11,290 nt of DNA from JAWWBN01 sp033720955 (lineage in GTDB: Bacteria > Acidobacteriota > Thermoanaerobaculia > Multivoradales > JAHEKO01), in assembly GCA_033720955.1 (NCBI GenBank), contig JAWWBN010000114.1, positions 1 to 11,290 on the forward strand. Reading direction: 5' to 3'. A model generated the notes under the pieces. The model was not told the DNA's origin, did not search any database, and was given only the letters and a program-made list of their open reading frames with translations. Positions 1-7,074 of this stretch are shown piece by piece. Every line of letters starts with the position of its first letter. The first letter of the stretch is position 1. A program made the position numbers and the translations under genes.

Positions 1-386
1 CGCGGCGGGTCGCTCTCGACCTGCTCGACGGCGTCTGGGCCGTCGCGCGTCTGGCTCCCGACACGCCGATCCCCGACTGGCTGCCCCGGGACGGAGCCCT
101 GGTCTCGGTCACCCGCACGGCCGAGGAGCTCTCTTTGGTCTGCCCCGAGGAGGCCGTGCCCCGTGGGGTGCGGACAGAGCGCGGCTTCCGCTGTCTCGTC
201 GTCCGCGGCCCCCTGGCCTTCTCCGAGATCGGCATCCTGGCCGCGCTCGCCCGGCCCCTGGCCGAAGCCGGGGTGAGCCTCTTCGCCCTCTCCACCTTCG
301 ACACCGACTTCCTGCTGGTGCCGGCGAGGGGTCTCGACCGTGCCGTGGAGGCTCTGCGGCGGGCCGGGCACGTGGTGGCCGGGTAA
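1..386 (+). CDS. ACT-domain protein, 5' end cut by window
   Basis: The reading frame is open from base 3 to a TAA at 384-386, giving 127 visible residues; the start lies outside the window. An N-terminal stretch with LLDGVWAVARLAP leads to an ACT-like half ending RTERGFRCLVVRGPLAFSE, GILAALARPLAEAGVSLFAL and STFDTDFLLVP, then a final helix and strand. This matches the small stand-alone bacterial ACT proteins with tandem ACT-like halves (CASTOR/COG3603-like). ACT domains generally bind amino acids or other small ligands and act as sensors; the ligand here is unknown. A TTG at 135 is a possible start codon, but the frame continues coherently upstream of it, so starting there would delete half the domain. 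The gene converges with the VWA-like gene, with only 8 bases between the stop codons. Confidence 0.8.
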   Translation, partial: RRVALDLLDGVWAVARLAPDTPIPDWLPRDGALVSVTRTAEELSLVCPEEAVPRGVRTERGFRCLVVRGPLAFSEIGILAALARPLAEAGVSLFALSTFDTDFLLVPARGLDRAVEALRRAGHVVAG

Positions 387-394
387 GGCCGCCC

Positions 395-1744
395 CTACCT
401 GCCGCGGGCGCCGGAGCCCGCCGCGGCGCCCTGCGCCCGGACGGCCTCGACACCGGCCAGACGCACGCCGCGCGCCGCCGGGGTCAGCTCCACCCCCTGC
501 GGCAGATGGGCGCCGCGCAGCCAGACCAGCCGTTGCCGCTCCAGCCGCGCGGCCAGCCGGCGGTAGGCTGCGGCCAGCTCCCACGGGCTCTCCACCACCT
601 CGTCCACGGGCCAAGGCGACGCGTCCGGCCCGCGCTCGCCGATCCGCCAGACCGTGAGGGGCACCCGCACCCGCGCCAGGTAGCGTCGCACCCGGTCCGC
701 TCCGAAGCCGCTGGCGTCGGCGCCCTCCCGGCCCAGCACCAGCAGCACTCCCCGGCGGCGGTTCTGTCTCGCGGCCGCCAGCGCCGCCGCCGCGACCGAG
801 TCGGTCAGCCGCTCCGGACCGATCCGCAGCTTCGGCCGCACCTCGTGCAGGAGCCTCAGCAGACCGCTGTCCCGGCGATCGAAGACCTGGGAGGCGGGAA
901 AGATCTGGACCGTGACACCCCCGTCCAGCAGACCGAGGGGGCGGCTGTTCACGAAGCGCAGGTGATGCTCCCTGTCCAGCCGCGCCACCCCTTGCAGCGG
1001 GCCGAGGCGTCGGGATCTCGCCCGTCCGATCTCCACCAGCTCCTCGATGGGCCCGCGGGCGGCGTCCGAGACCACCGCCACCAGCTCCACCGGTCCCTCC
1101 TCGACCGCCAGCACCTCGGGCGAGCCCTCCGCGAGCTCGAACCAGCGCCGAAGCTCCCTCGGCGGCGGCAGACGGCTCCCCTTCTCGAGCACCAGGGGCA
1201 CCGCGGTGAGATCGGTCGAGACCTTCTCGCCGAAGACGCCGCCGAAGGTCACCTCGGCGGTCGAGACGACGCCCTCGGGGAAGAGCAGATCGACCCGCAG
1301 CAGGTGGAGCGACGCGGGGTCGAAGGGGGGCAGGGCGATCCGCCGCGGGTCGTCCACCTCCAGGGAGCGACCGTCCAGGCTGGCCTTGACGCCGGTCGGC
1401 GGTCCGCCGAAGAGGTTGCGCCAGGCGACCCGCGCCACGGCTCCCCGTCCGCTGGAGAGGTTCTCCAGCACCACCGACACCTCGGCCGCCGGCCGGGGCA
1501 GGTTCAGCCACTGCTCGGCACGGTCCAGCTCGCCTCCCTCCGCGTCCAGGGCCACGGCCTCCAGCCGCCGGGGGGCGAGCTCCTCCCCCACGTCGAGCCG
1601 GGTGCTCCAGGGCGGCCCGTCGAGGCGCTCCACCAGCCGGCCGTCCAGCCGCAGCTCCACCGCCACCACGCCGTCGCCGACGAGCAGCTCCACGGGCTGC
1701 GTCCCGACCACGAGGCTGAGGATCAGAGAGGCGAAGGCGACCAT
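395..1744 (-). CDS. Exported VWA-like protein with degenerate metal site
   Basis: This 449-residue protein starts at an ATG (1744-1742) and has a hydrophobic N-terminus, MVAFASLILSLVVGTQ, that looks like a signal peptide, so it is probably exported. Residues 20-205 look beta-rich (LRLDGRLVERLDGPPW, LEAVALDAEGGELDRAEQ), as in the Ig-like or adhesion-like region before the VWA fold of acidobacterial VWFA-related proteins. Residues 218-370 follow a VWA order: a first strand VELVAVVSDAARG, a helix with RLTDSVAAAALAA, then RRGVLLVLGREGADASG and RVPLTVWRIG. The usual DxSxS metal motif after strand one is absent. The open frame extends upstream, but that part is only the antisense of the decarboxylase. 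It is 53 bases downstream of the decarboxylase stop on the same strand, so it could belong to that operon. No clear ribosome binding site precedes the start. The VWA assignment is from fold order only. Confidence 0.7.
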   Translation of the reverse strand: MVAFASLILSLVVGTQPVELLVGDGVVAVELRLDGRLVERLDGPPWSTRLDVGEELAPRRLEAVALDAEGGELDRAEQWLNLPRPAAEVSVVLENLSSGRGAVARVAWRNLFGGPPTGVKASLDGRSLEVDDPRRIALPPFDPASLHLLRVDLLFPEGVVSTAEVTFGGVFGEKVSTDLTAVPLVLEKGSRLPPPRELRRWFELAEGSPEVLAVEEGPVELVAVVSDAARGPIEELVEIGRARSRRLGPLQGVARLDREHHLRFVNSRPLGLLDGGVTVQIFPASQVFDRRDSGLLRLLHEVRPKLRIGPERLTDSVAAAALAAARQNRRRGVLLVLGREGADASGFGADRVRRYLARVRVPLTVWRIGERGPDASPWPVDEVVESPWELAAAYRRLAARLERQRLVWLRGAHLPQGVELTPAARGVRLAGVEAVRAQGAAAGSGARGR

Positions 1745-1766
1745 CGAGCGAGGATCCCCGACACCG

Positions 1767-1783
1767 CGGCGTTGCGAACGCCG
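1767..1783. repeat. Small hairpin between decarboxylase and VWA gene
   Basis: GGCGTT at 1768-1773 and AACGCC at 1777-1782 form perfect six-base arms around a GCG loop, extended by one C-G pair. It lies in the 53-base gap between the decarboxylase stop and the VWA start. No T-run follows on the minus strand, so it is not a standard intrinsic terminator. It could stabilise or process the upstream mRNA, or be chance in GC-rich DNA. Confidence 0.35.
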
Positions 1784-1797
1784 TGCCGGCGGCCCGC

Positions 1798-3243
1798 TCA
1801 GCCGGCGTCGTCGAGACGCTGGCGGGCGCGGCCCAGGGCCGCCACCAGGGCGTCCACCTCCCGCTCGCCCGTGCGGAAGCTGCAGACGGCCGCCCGGAGG
1901 GCCGGTCCCAGGGAGCCCAGCCGCACGGTGGAGAGCCAGGCCTCGCCGCCGTTCACCACCTCGCCGGCGATCGCCTCGAGACGCTCGGACCGCGAGCCCT
2001 CCGGGGAGGAGCCGTCCACGAAGCACACCACCGGCAGCGGCGTCTCGTTGACCACCCGCCACGACTGCGCCGCCAGTGCCTGCCGCAGTCGGTCGCCCAT
2101 CGCGATCTGCCGGCGGAGGGTCGCGGCGTAGCCCTCCCAGCCGGCCACCGCCAGCGTCAGGAAGAGCTTGAGACCGATGAAGCGGCGCGACCACTGCAGG
2201 CTGGACGACCAGGGCTCCGGCCCCCCCTCCTCTCCGGCCGTCGAGATCGGCATGTAGCTCGCGCTGACCCCGAAGATCCGCTCCAGGATGGAGTGGCGGG
2301 TGAGGAAGATCCCCGCGCCCATCGGCACGGAGAGCATCTTGTGGGCGTCGAAGGTGATCGAGTCGGCGCGGGCGATCCCCTCGAGCAGCCCCGCCTGCTC
2401 GGGCACCAGCGCCGCGCCGCCTCCCCAGGCGGCGTCCACGTGCATCCACAGCTCCTCCTCCGCCGCCACCTGCGCCACCTCCGCCAACGGATCGACCACC
2501 CCGGAGGCCGTCGCACCGGCGGTGGCGACGACGAGGAAGGGGGTGTAGCCGTGCTCGACGTCCACCCGCACCTGCGCCGCCAGCACCTCGGGGTCCAGCC
2601 GCAGACGCTCGTCCACCCCGAGCTCGCGCACCGAATCGCTGCCCAGGCCGCTGACGCGCGCCGCCTTGCGGACCGAGTCGTGCCCCTGGCCCGCCATGTA
2701 GAGAACCGGCGGGGAGCGGAGAGCCCGCGCTCCGTGCCGGGGGTACTCGGGGAAGCGACGGGTGAGGGCCGCCAGGAGAGCGGTGTGGTTCGCCTCCGCC
2801 CCGCCCGAGCAGAAGGTCCCCTCCACCCTCTCCGGCGGGTAGCCGAAGCGGACCCCGAGCTCGCGGACCAGCCGCCGCTCGATCGCCACCGGCAGGGGCG
2901 CGTGGCCGCGGGTGGCGAGCTGGGGATTGAACCCCGCCGCCAGCAGGTCGGCGGCCACGCCCATGGTGGAAGGGGTCGGGTTGAAGAGCCCGAAGTAGCT
3001 CGGGTGCGCGACGTGCACCAGCCCCTCGCGCAGGCCCCGGGCGATCCTCTCCACCGCCTCCTTGGGCCGCAGGGGCCGCTCGAAGTCGAAGCCCTCCAGG
3101 TGGCGGGCGATCCCCTCCGAGTCCACGGGCACGCTCACCGGCAGATCCGCGACCTCCTCGAGGTAGCTCTCCACCTGCTCCAACGCCGCCCGCAGAGCGG
3201 CCTTCCGCTGCGCGCTCCCCAGCAGCAGGGCCGGCTCCTTCAC
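1798..3243 (-). CDS. Group II PLP-dependent amino acid decarboxylase
   Basis: This cytoplasmic enzyme of 481 residues belongs to the pyridoxal-phosphate decarboxylases related to aromatic amino acid, tyrosine, DOPA and glutamate decarboxylases. Visible landmarks are HPSYFGLFNPTPSTMG (80-95), the SGGAEANHTALLAAL cofactor segment (146-160), GQGHDSVRKAA with His188 expected to stack on the cofactor ring, HVDAAWGG with Asp270 contacting the pyridine nitrogen, and DAHKML with Lys302 as the Schiff-base lysine. Length matches the family (about 470-500). The start is placed at a GTG whose GTGA overlaps the arsR stop, five bases after GGAGG. The frame is open to 3435, but that extension is antisense-like and overlaps arsR. 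An amine product from an L-amino acid is expected; the substrate cannot be assigned. It is co-transcribed with arsR and presumably controlled by it. Confidence 0.92.
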   Translation of the reverse strand: MKEPALLLGSAQRKAALRAALEQVESYLEEVADLPVSVPVDSEGIARHLEGFDFERPLRPKEAVERIARGLREGLVHVAHPSYFGLFNPTPSTMGVAADLLAAGFNPQLATRGHAPLPVAIERRLVRELGVRFGYPPERVEGTFCSGGAEANHTALLAALTRRFPEYPRHGARALRSPPVLYMAGQGHDSVRKAARVSGLGSDSVRELGVDERLRLDPEVLAAQVRVDVEHGYTPFLVVATAGATASGVVDPLAEVAQVAAEEELWMHVDAAWGGGAALVPEQAGLLEGIARADSITFDAHKMLSVPMGAGIFLTRHSILERIFGVSASYMPISTAGEEGGPEPWSSSLQWSRRFIGLKLFLTLAVAGWEGYAATLRRQIAMGDRLRQALAAQSWRVVNETPLPVVCFVDGSSPEGSRSERLEAIAGEVVNGGEAWLSTVRLGSLGPALRAAVCSFRTGEREVDALVAALGRARQRLDDAG

Positions 3244-3253
3244 CAGCTCCTCC
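3240..3253 (-). promoter_or_regulatory. Ribosome binding site and GTGA stop-start overlap
   Basis: On the minus strand GGAGGAG (3253-3247) lies just before GTGA (3243-3240), in which the GTG starts the decarboxylase and the TGA ends arsR. The site is inside the last codons of arsR, which encode DWRSW. This arrangement is typical of translational coupling and decides the decarboxylase start. Confidence 0.85.
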
Positions 3254-3680
3254 AATCTTCCTCGGCGGGCTCGGCGGCTGCCGCCGGCGCGCTCGGAGTC
3301 TGGCGCCGGCCCCCGCCCCGGCGCCGGCCCGTCCGCCTCTCTGTCCGAGGGGGCTCCCGCCTCCCCGGCTCCGCCGGCTCCGGCGCTTCGCCGGGGGACG
3401 GCTCCGACGCCGCTCCTCCGATGCCGCGGAGCCACTCCTCGGCCCCTCCCAGCGGCTCCCGGAGCAGACCGTAGAGCCGCTTCCGCCCCACCGCCTTCTC
3501 GTCCACGAGCCCGGCCTCGCGCAACAGACGCAGGTGCTTCGAGATCGCCGGCCGGCTCATGGGGAAGCGAGCCGCGATCTCGACCACCGGGCGTCTTCCC
3601 CCGGCGAGAAGGGTCAGGATCTCACGCCGGGTCGGATCGCCCAGGGCGCGGAAGACCCGATTGCGGGCGGCATCGTCCAT
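3240..3680 (-). CDS. ArsR-family winged-helix transcriptional repressor
   Basis: The protein has 146 residues. Residues 8-75 are a typical ArsR winged helix: RVFRALGDPTRREILTLLAG, then the recognition region IAARFPMSRPAISKHLRLLR (35-54), EAGLV and a wing GRKRLYGLL. The following REPLGGAEEWL resembles the SdpR-like or autorepressor branch. There is no cysteine at all, so thiol-based metal or persulfide sensing, as in ArsR, CadC or BigR, is excluded. Residues 90-146 form an unusual low-complexity Pro/Arg/Ala/Glu-rich tail that makes it longer than the usual 100-110; the tail DNA carries the ribosome binding site of the decarboxylase. The ATG at 3680 has no upstream Shine-Dalgarno and the candidate -10 is seven bases before it, suggesting a leaderless or nearly leaderless mRNA. 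It most likely represses its own operon through the GTAAC sites upstream. Confidence 0.9.
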   Translation of the reverse strand: MDDAARNRVFRALGDPTRREILTLLAGGRRPVVEIAARFPMSRPAISKHLRLLREAGLVDEKAVGRKRLYGLLREPLGGAEEWLRGIGGAASEPSPGEAPEPAEPGRREPPRTERRTGRRRGGGRRQTPSAPAAAAEPAEEDWRSW

Positions 3681-3687
3681 CGCCGCT

Positions 3688-3716
3688 AGCGTAACTTAAT
3701 GGGAACGGTTTGTCCA
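3688..3716 (-). promoter_or_regulatory. Candidate promoter of arsR-decarboxylase operon
   Basis: On the minus strand TGGACA (3716-3711, five of six to the TTGACA -35) is followed after exactly 17 bases by TACGCT (3693-3688, a weak -10). The start of transcription would fall close to the arsR ATG at 3680. The region is AT-rich compared with its surroundings. The spacing and -35 are good; the -10 is poor, so this is a candidate only. Confidence 0.4.
3691..3706. promoter_or_regulatory. Weak GTAAC-N6 operator-like site over arsR -10
   Basis: The site reads GTAACttaatgGGAAC. The left half is identical to the other sites in this window; the right half matches GTTAC at only three of five bases. It overlaps the candidate -10 of arsR (3688-3693), where a bound repressor would block transcription. 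It begins exactly 33 bases, about three helical turns, from the stronger site at 3724. Confidence 0.4.
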
Positions 3717-3739
3717 GAGATAAGTAACTTTCTGGCTAC
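3714..3739. promoter_or_regulatory. Candidate ArsR operator upstream of arsR
   Basis: GTAACtttctgGCTAC at 3724-3739 matches the 18-base dyad upstream of the radical SAM gene with one base changed in the right half. An overlapping dyad has arms CCAGA (3714-3718) and TCTGG (3731-3735). That second dyad overlaps the candidate -35 at 3711-3716. Either could be the true footprint. Location next to a self-transcribing ArsR gene supports autoregulation, which is common in this family; binding itself is inferred. Confidence 0.5.
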
Positions 3740-3788
3740 GTTTTATTCCCGCAGGTCGCGCCAGAACCCCTGGGTCCGGCCGGAGGGC

Positions 3789-5390
3789 TCAGGTCGGAGA
3801 CGAGCCCAGGCCCACCAGCCGCTCGGGCGGCGGCTCGCCGAGGTCGGGCATCCTCTCGGCCACCCGCGGCTCCCAGAACGAGCCGGTCTCGTAGAGACAA
3901 CGGACCTGCGCGTACTGGACGAGCTGGTTGAGCACGAGCGGCTCGGCCTCCGGCTTGGCGGCCATCGCGTGGCTCACCTCGGCCCACATCCGGCGCTCCT
4001 CCGGTCCGCGCCGGATGAGCTTCTTGAGCATCACCAGCATCTCGGCCTCCACCGTGCGCCGGGTCCGGCGGACGGGTCGGCCCGGCTCCGGGGAGGGACC
4101 GCGGTACGGCCCCAGGGCGTCGATCATCCGCAGCACCCGCTCGGCGAACGCCTGCGGGCGGTAGAGGCGGTTGCAAAGCCACCGCAGCCCCTGCAGAAGC
4201 TGGTCGCGGGTCATGCGGGTCGGCAGGATGTTGGTGTCCCACGGGGTCGCCGCGACCTCGGTGCCACCCTCCACCAGCCGCCCGCTGCCGCGCAACCGGT
4301 CGAAGAGGGGCGTCGCCGCCGGCGCCACCAGCGCTCCCAGGCTGAACATGGGCACCGGGAGCGACATGGCGAAATCGTGCTGGCGCTCGAAGATGTCGAG
4401 CCCGTCGTGGTCGAAGCCCACGATCATCCCTCCGGTCACGGCGATGCCGTGCTCGAGAAAGACCTCCACCTGGGACCGCAGATCGACCCCCAGGTTCTGC
4501 CGCTTCTTCGTCTCGCGGAGGCTCTCCTCGTTGGGCGTCTCGATGCCGATGAAGACCCAGGTCATCCCCGCCTCGGCGCTCAGGCTCATGATCTCGGCGT
4601 CGCGGGCGGCGTCGATCGACACCTGGGTGCCGAAGGCCACCGGATCCTCGGCGCGCTCCCGATTCCACTCTGCGATCCGCGCCAGAATCGCCTTCGCCCG
4701 CTTGCGGTACGCGGTGAAGTTGTCGTCGGCCAGGAAGATCTGCCGGTAGCCGAGGTCGTAGAGGGCGTCGAGCTCGGCCGTGATCTGCTCCAGCGACTTG
4801 TGCCGCTGCTTGCGCCCCAGGTACTCGATCACGTCGCAGAACTCGCACTCGAACGGACAGCCGCGGGAGGTCTGCACGCATCCGAAGAGGGCGCGGTCGT
4901 TGGGATAGAGGTCCCAACGGGGTCGCGGCGAGAGGGTCAGGTCGGGCTTCTCGCCCGCCTCGTACCGATCGCGGAAGTCGCCGCTGGCCAGGTCGGCGAA
5001 GAGCCGGGGGGCCATCTCCTCCATCTCGCCCACCACCAGCACGTCGCAGCGGCCGACGAAGACCTCCGGCGAGAGGGACGCGTAGGGGCCGCCGATGACG
5101 ACCCGCTTGCCCCGGCGGCGAAACTCGTCGGCGACCTGGAGCATGCGGCTGCCCTGGGTGATCTTCCCCGTCAGCCCGATCCACTCGGCGGGGTGGTCGA
5201 AGTCGATCGGGTCCACGTACTCGTCGCAGATCTCGACCCGCCACTCTCGCGGCGCCATGGCGGCCACCGTGGCGGTGCAGAGGTCGGCGATCGACTGGGT
5301 CGCCGGCAGCCCGAAGTGGGCGAACGACTCGGCGCCGAAGTAGCTGGGCAGCTCCGACTTCGGGTTGATCAGGTAGAGAGAGCGATCCAT
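3789..5390 (-). CDS. B12-binding-type radical SAM enzyme (DUF4070-like)
   Basis: The protein has 533 residues and starts at an ATG with GGAG six bases upstream. Residues 1-130 look like a cobalamin-binding Rossmann domain: SLYLINPKSELP, EWIGLTGKITQG, VVIGGPYASLSPEVF and CDVLVVGEMEEM. The lower-ligand motif DxHxxG is not present. Residues 170-335 are the radical SAM core, with the cluster motif CPFECEFC (Cys178, Cys182, Cys185) and later IFLADDNF, FIGIETPNEESL and GGMIVGFDHD. The C-terminal part (RLRGSGRLVE, NILPTRMT, LYRPQAFAERVL) resembles DUF4070. The enzyme should cleave S-adenosylmethionine and use radical chemistry, perhaps C-methylation; relatives include the hopanoid methylases, as I recall, but the substrate here cannot be named. 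It lies upstream of arsR on the same strand, separated by 108 bases containing arsR's own promoter, and has its own operator-like dyad. Confidence 0.88.
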   Translation of the reverse strand: MDRSLYLINPKSELPSYFGAESFAHFGLPATQSIADLCTATVAAMAPREWRVEICDEYVDPIDFDHPAEWIGLTGKITQGSRMLQVADEFRRRGKRVVIGGPYASLSPEVFVGRCDVLVVGEMEEMAPRLFADLASGDFRDRYEAGEKPDLTLSPRPRWDLYPNDRALFGCVQTSRGCPFECEFCDVIEYLGRKQRHKSLEQITAELDALYDLGYRQIFLADDNFTAYRKRAKAILARIAEWNRERAEDPVAFGTQVSIDAARDAEIMSLSAEAGMTWVFIGIETPNEESLRETKKRQNLGVDLRSQVEVFLEHGIAVTGGMIVGFDHDGLDIFERQHDFAMSLPVPMFSLGALVAPAATPLFDRLRGSGRLVEGGTEVAATPWDTNILPTRMTRDQLLQGLRWLCNRLYRPQAFAERVLRMIDALGPYRGPSPEPGRPVRRTRRTVEAEMLVMLKKLIRRGPEERRMWAEVSHAMAAKPEAEPLVLNQLVQYAQVRCLYETGSFWEPRVAERMPDLGEPPPERLVGLGSSPT

Positions 5391-5479
5391 GGGCGACTCC
5401 GTCGGGAGGGGCCGTGGGGACGATCGACGGGAGGGGAGAAGGCTAGCACGGATCTCCCCCGAAGCGTCGAAAAGTAAAT

Positions 5480-5497
5480 AGTAACCAATTAGTTACT
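5480..5497. promoter_or_regulatory. 18-base operator-like dyad before radical SAM gene
   Basis: AGTAACCAATTAGTTACT is a dyad with eight of nine base pairs matching and an AT-rich centre, standing out sharply in GC-rich surroundings. It lies about 90 bases upstream of the radical SAM start. A weak -10-like TACTAT on the minus strand (5483-5478) overlaps its edge, but no convincing -35 is seen. The same GTAAC-N6-GTTAC core occurs before arsR, which makes the ArsR protein the best candidate to bind here. Confidence 0.55.
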
Positions 5498-5529
5498 TGT
5501 TCTGGTCCGCCGCCGGGCCGGCCCCGAGC

Positions 5530-7074
5530 TCACGGCGCCACCGGGAAGAGCCGCGCCAGCCGGTCGGCGGGCGTGGCCGGCAGGTAGACGCCCAGGAACT
5601 CGCGCCGCCACCAGTCGCCCGTCTCGCGTCGCTCCTCCGGCGTCGTGAACCGGTAGCCCCAGAGCCGCGCCCTCAGCGTGTCCGGAGGCTTGCCCTCGAA
5701 CGGGTCCCCGTCCAGGAGCGCCAGCACCTCGGGCGACCCCTGGGCGAGCCGCGCGAGGAAGAAGAAGAACCAGTCGCTCTGCCGGGGACCGGCCAGGGCG
5801 GCGAACCAGAGCTGCCAGTCGAGCCGCGGCTGGTGGGGCGCCACGACGGGTGGTCTCCGCTCCAGCGGTCCGGGCTTGTAGCGGAAGCGGTAGACCTTCC
5901 ACTCGCCGCCCTCTCTGCGCCCTTCCACCTCGATCTCCGGCCGCCGCGTGGTCATCACGCGAAAGAGGCCGTAGGAGTTGATGGAGCGGAAGGGCGCCAC
6001 CGTGCGGACCAGGGACCTGGCGGGCTCCGGCCAGACGGCCCGGGGATGGAAGGCGGCCCACAGGTGGAGGGACGAGACCACCAGGACCAGCACCGCGAGC
6101 GGCATCGCGCCCCACTCCAGAAGCGACCATCGCGCCGGCGGCGCCTGCGCCTCGGACGTCACCCGCAGACCCAGCCCCGCCCAGAGGGCGTCGTCCAGGA
6201 GGGGAACGCAGAGGACGATGGTGAGAAGGTTGAAGAAGGTGTAGTTGCCCGTCAGCGCGATCACGAGCTGGAAGGCGACGGTGGCGGCCGCCGCGATCCG
6301 CCGTCCCCGCCAGCCGAGGAGGATCAGCAGGGGGGCCCCCAGCTCGACGGCGAACATCGCCGCGGTGGAGAGCCGGTGGAAGAGGGGGGGCAGATGGTGC
6401 GCCCACCACGAGAACGGGTTGGGCAGCGGCTGGGTCTGGTAGTGGTGGAAGAGGGCGGTCAGGTCGGTCCAGGTGGGGTCGCCGCTGGTGAGCTTGACCA
6501 GACCGGAGCCGAACATCAGCCGGAAGAACAGCCACCAGAGCAGCCAGAGCGCCACCCGGGAGGGAGGGGGCGGCGGCGCACCCCGCCGCCAGCGGCCGGA
6601 GGCGGCGAGAAAGACCGCCAGCAGCCCGGCCTCGAGGAGGAGCACGTCCCACTGGAAGCTCAGGAACTCCTGCCCCACCGCCACCAGCGAGAGGTAGAGG
6701 AGCCAGAGACCGGCGAAGGCGGCGGGCGCCAGCCAGCCGGCCAGCGCCACCAGGCTCAGCACCACTCCGGCGGCGCACACCAGGTCGAGGGCGCCGTCCC
6801 CCGCTCCCAGCCAGAAGAGCGACGGAACCCGCAGCAGCCGCTCGTCGCCGGGGAGCTGGCTCTCGACCACCTCCAGGTACTTGGCGACGGGGAGAATCCC
6901 ACGCTTGCCGTAGAGCCCCTCCGCCTGGGCCCAGATCGACAGGAACGCGATCAGGTAGACCGCCGCGAGCAGACGTCCGAAGAGCCAGGCCCCCACCCGG
7001 TAGCTCGAGCGTCTGCGCGGCGGCCGGTAGAGACCGTCTTCCCGGCGGGTCCGAAGCCGGCCCACCCAGCTCAC
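5530..7074 (-). CDS. Lipase maturation factor (LMF)-family membrane protein
   Basis: The 514-residue protein starts at a GTG with GGAG eight bases upstream. Its N-terminal two thirds hold hydrophobic helices at roughly 28-48, 96-115, 118-135, 144-158, 174-194, 236-254, 258-276, 278-296 and 322-340, so it is a polytopic inner-membrane protein. The region SINSYGLFRVMTTRRPEIEV (364-383), followed by EWKVYRFRYKPGPLERRPP and VAPHQPRLDWQLWFAAL, is the diagnostic C-terminal signature of the lipase maturation factor family. In animals LMF1 helps fold lipoprotein lipase dimers in the endoplasmic reticulum. The role of bacterial homologues is not established, so export or folding of a secreted enzyme is only an analogy. 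It is divergent from the metallo-hydrolase gene across 116 bases and lies upstream of the radical SAM gene on the same strand. Confidence 0.9.
   Translation of the reverse strand: MSWVGRLRTRREDGLYRPPRRRSSYRVGAWLFGRLLAAVYLIAFLSIWAQAEGLYGKRGILPVAKYLEVVESQLPGDERLLRVPSLFWLGAGDGALDLVCAAGVVLSLVALAGWLAPAAFAGLWLLYLSLVAVGQEFLSFQWDVLLLEAGLLAVFLAASGRWRRGAPPPPPSRVALWLLWWLFFRLMFGSGLVKLTSGDPTWTDLTALFHHYQTQPLPNPFSWWAHHLPPLFHRLSTAAMFAVELGAPLLILLGWRGRRIAAAATVAFQLVIALTGNYTFFNLLTIVLCVPLLDDALWAGLGLRVTSEAQAPPARWSLLEWGAMPLAVLVLVVSSLHLWAAFHPRAVWPEPARSLVRTVAPFRSINSYGLFRVMTTRRPEIEVEGRREGGEWKVYRFRYKPGPLERRPPVVAPHQPRLDWQLWFAALAGPRQSDWFFFFLARLAQGSPEVLALLDGDPFEGKPPDTLRARLWGYRFTTPEERRETGDWWRREFLGVYLPATPADRLARLFPVAP

Noticed and set aside
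1745..2449. A 235-codon N-terminal extension of the VWA-like gene
   Set aside because: The extension lies within the decarboxylase in another frame, is Arg/Gly-rich, and a signal-peptide-bearing ATG sits at 1744.
3244..3435. A 64-codon N-terminal extension of the decarboxylase
   Set aside because: It overlaps arsR in another frame, has no family similarity, and the GTGA overlap with a strong ribosome site fixes the start at 3243.
3699..5477. A 592-codon open frame on the plus strand across the radical SAM gene
   Set aside because: The product is rich in His, Arg, Gly and Leu with no recognisable motif, as expected for an antisense frame of a GC-rich gene whose own product has all family landmarks.
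5515..5524. Palindrome GGGCCGGCCC after the LMF-like gene as a terminator
   Set aside because: It leaves no loop and is not followed by a T-run on the minus strand.
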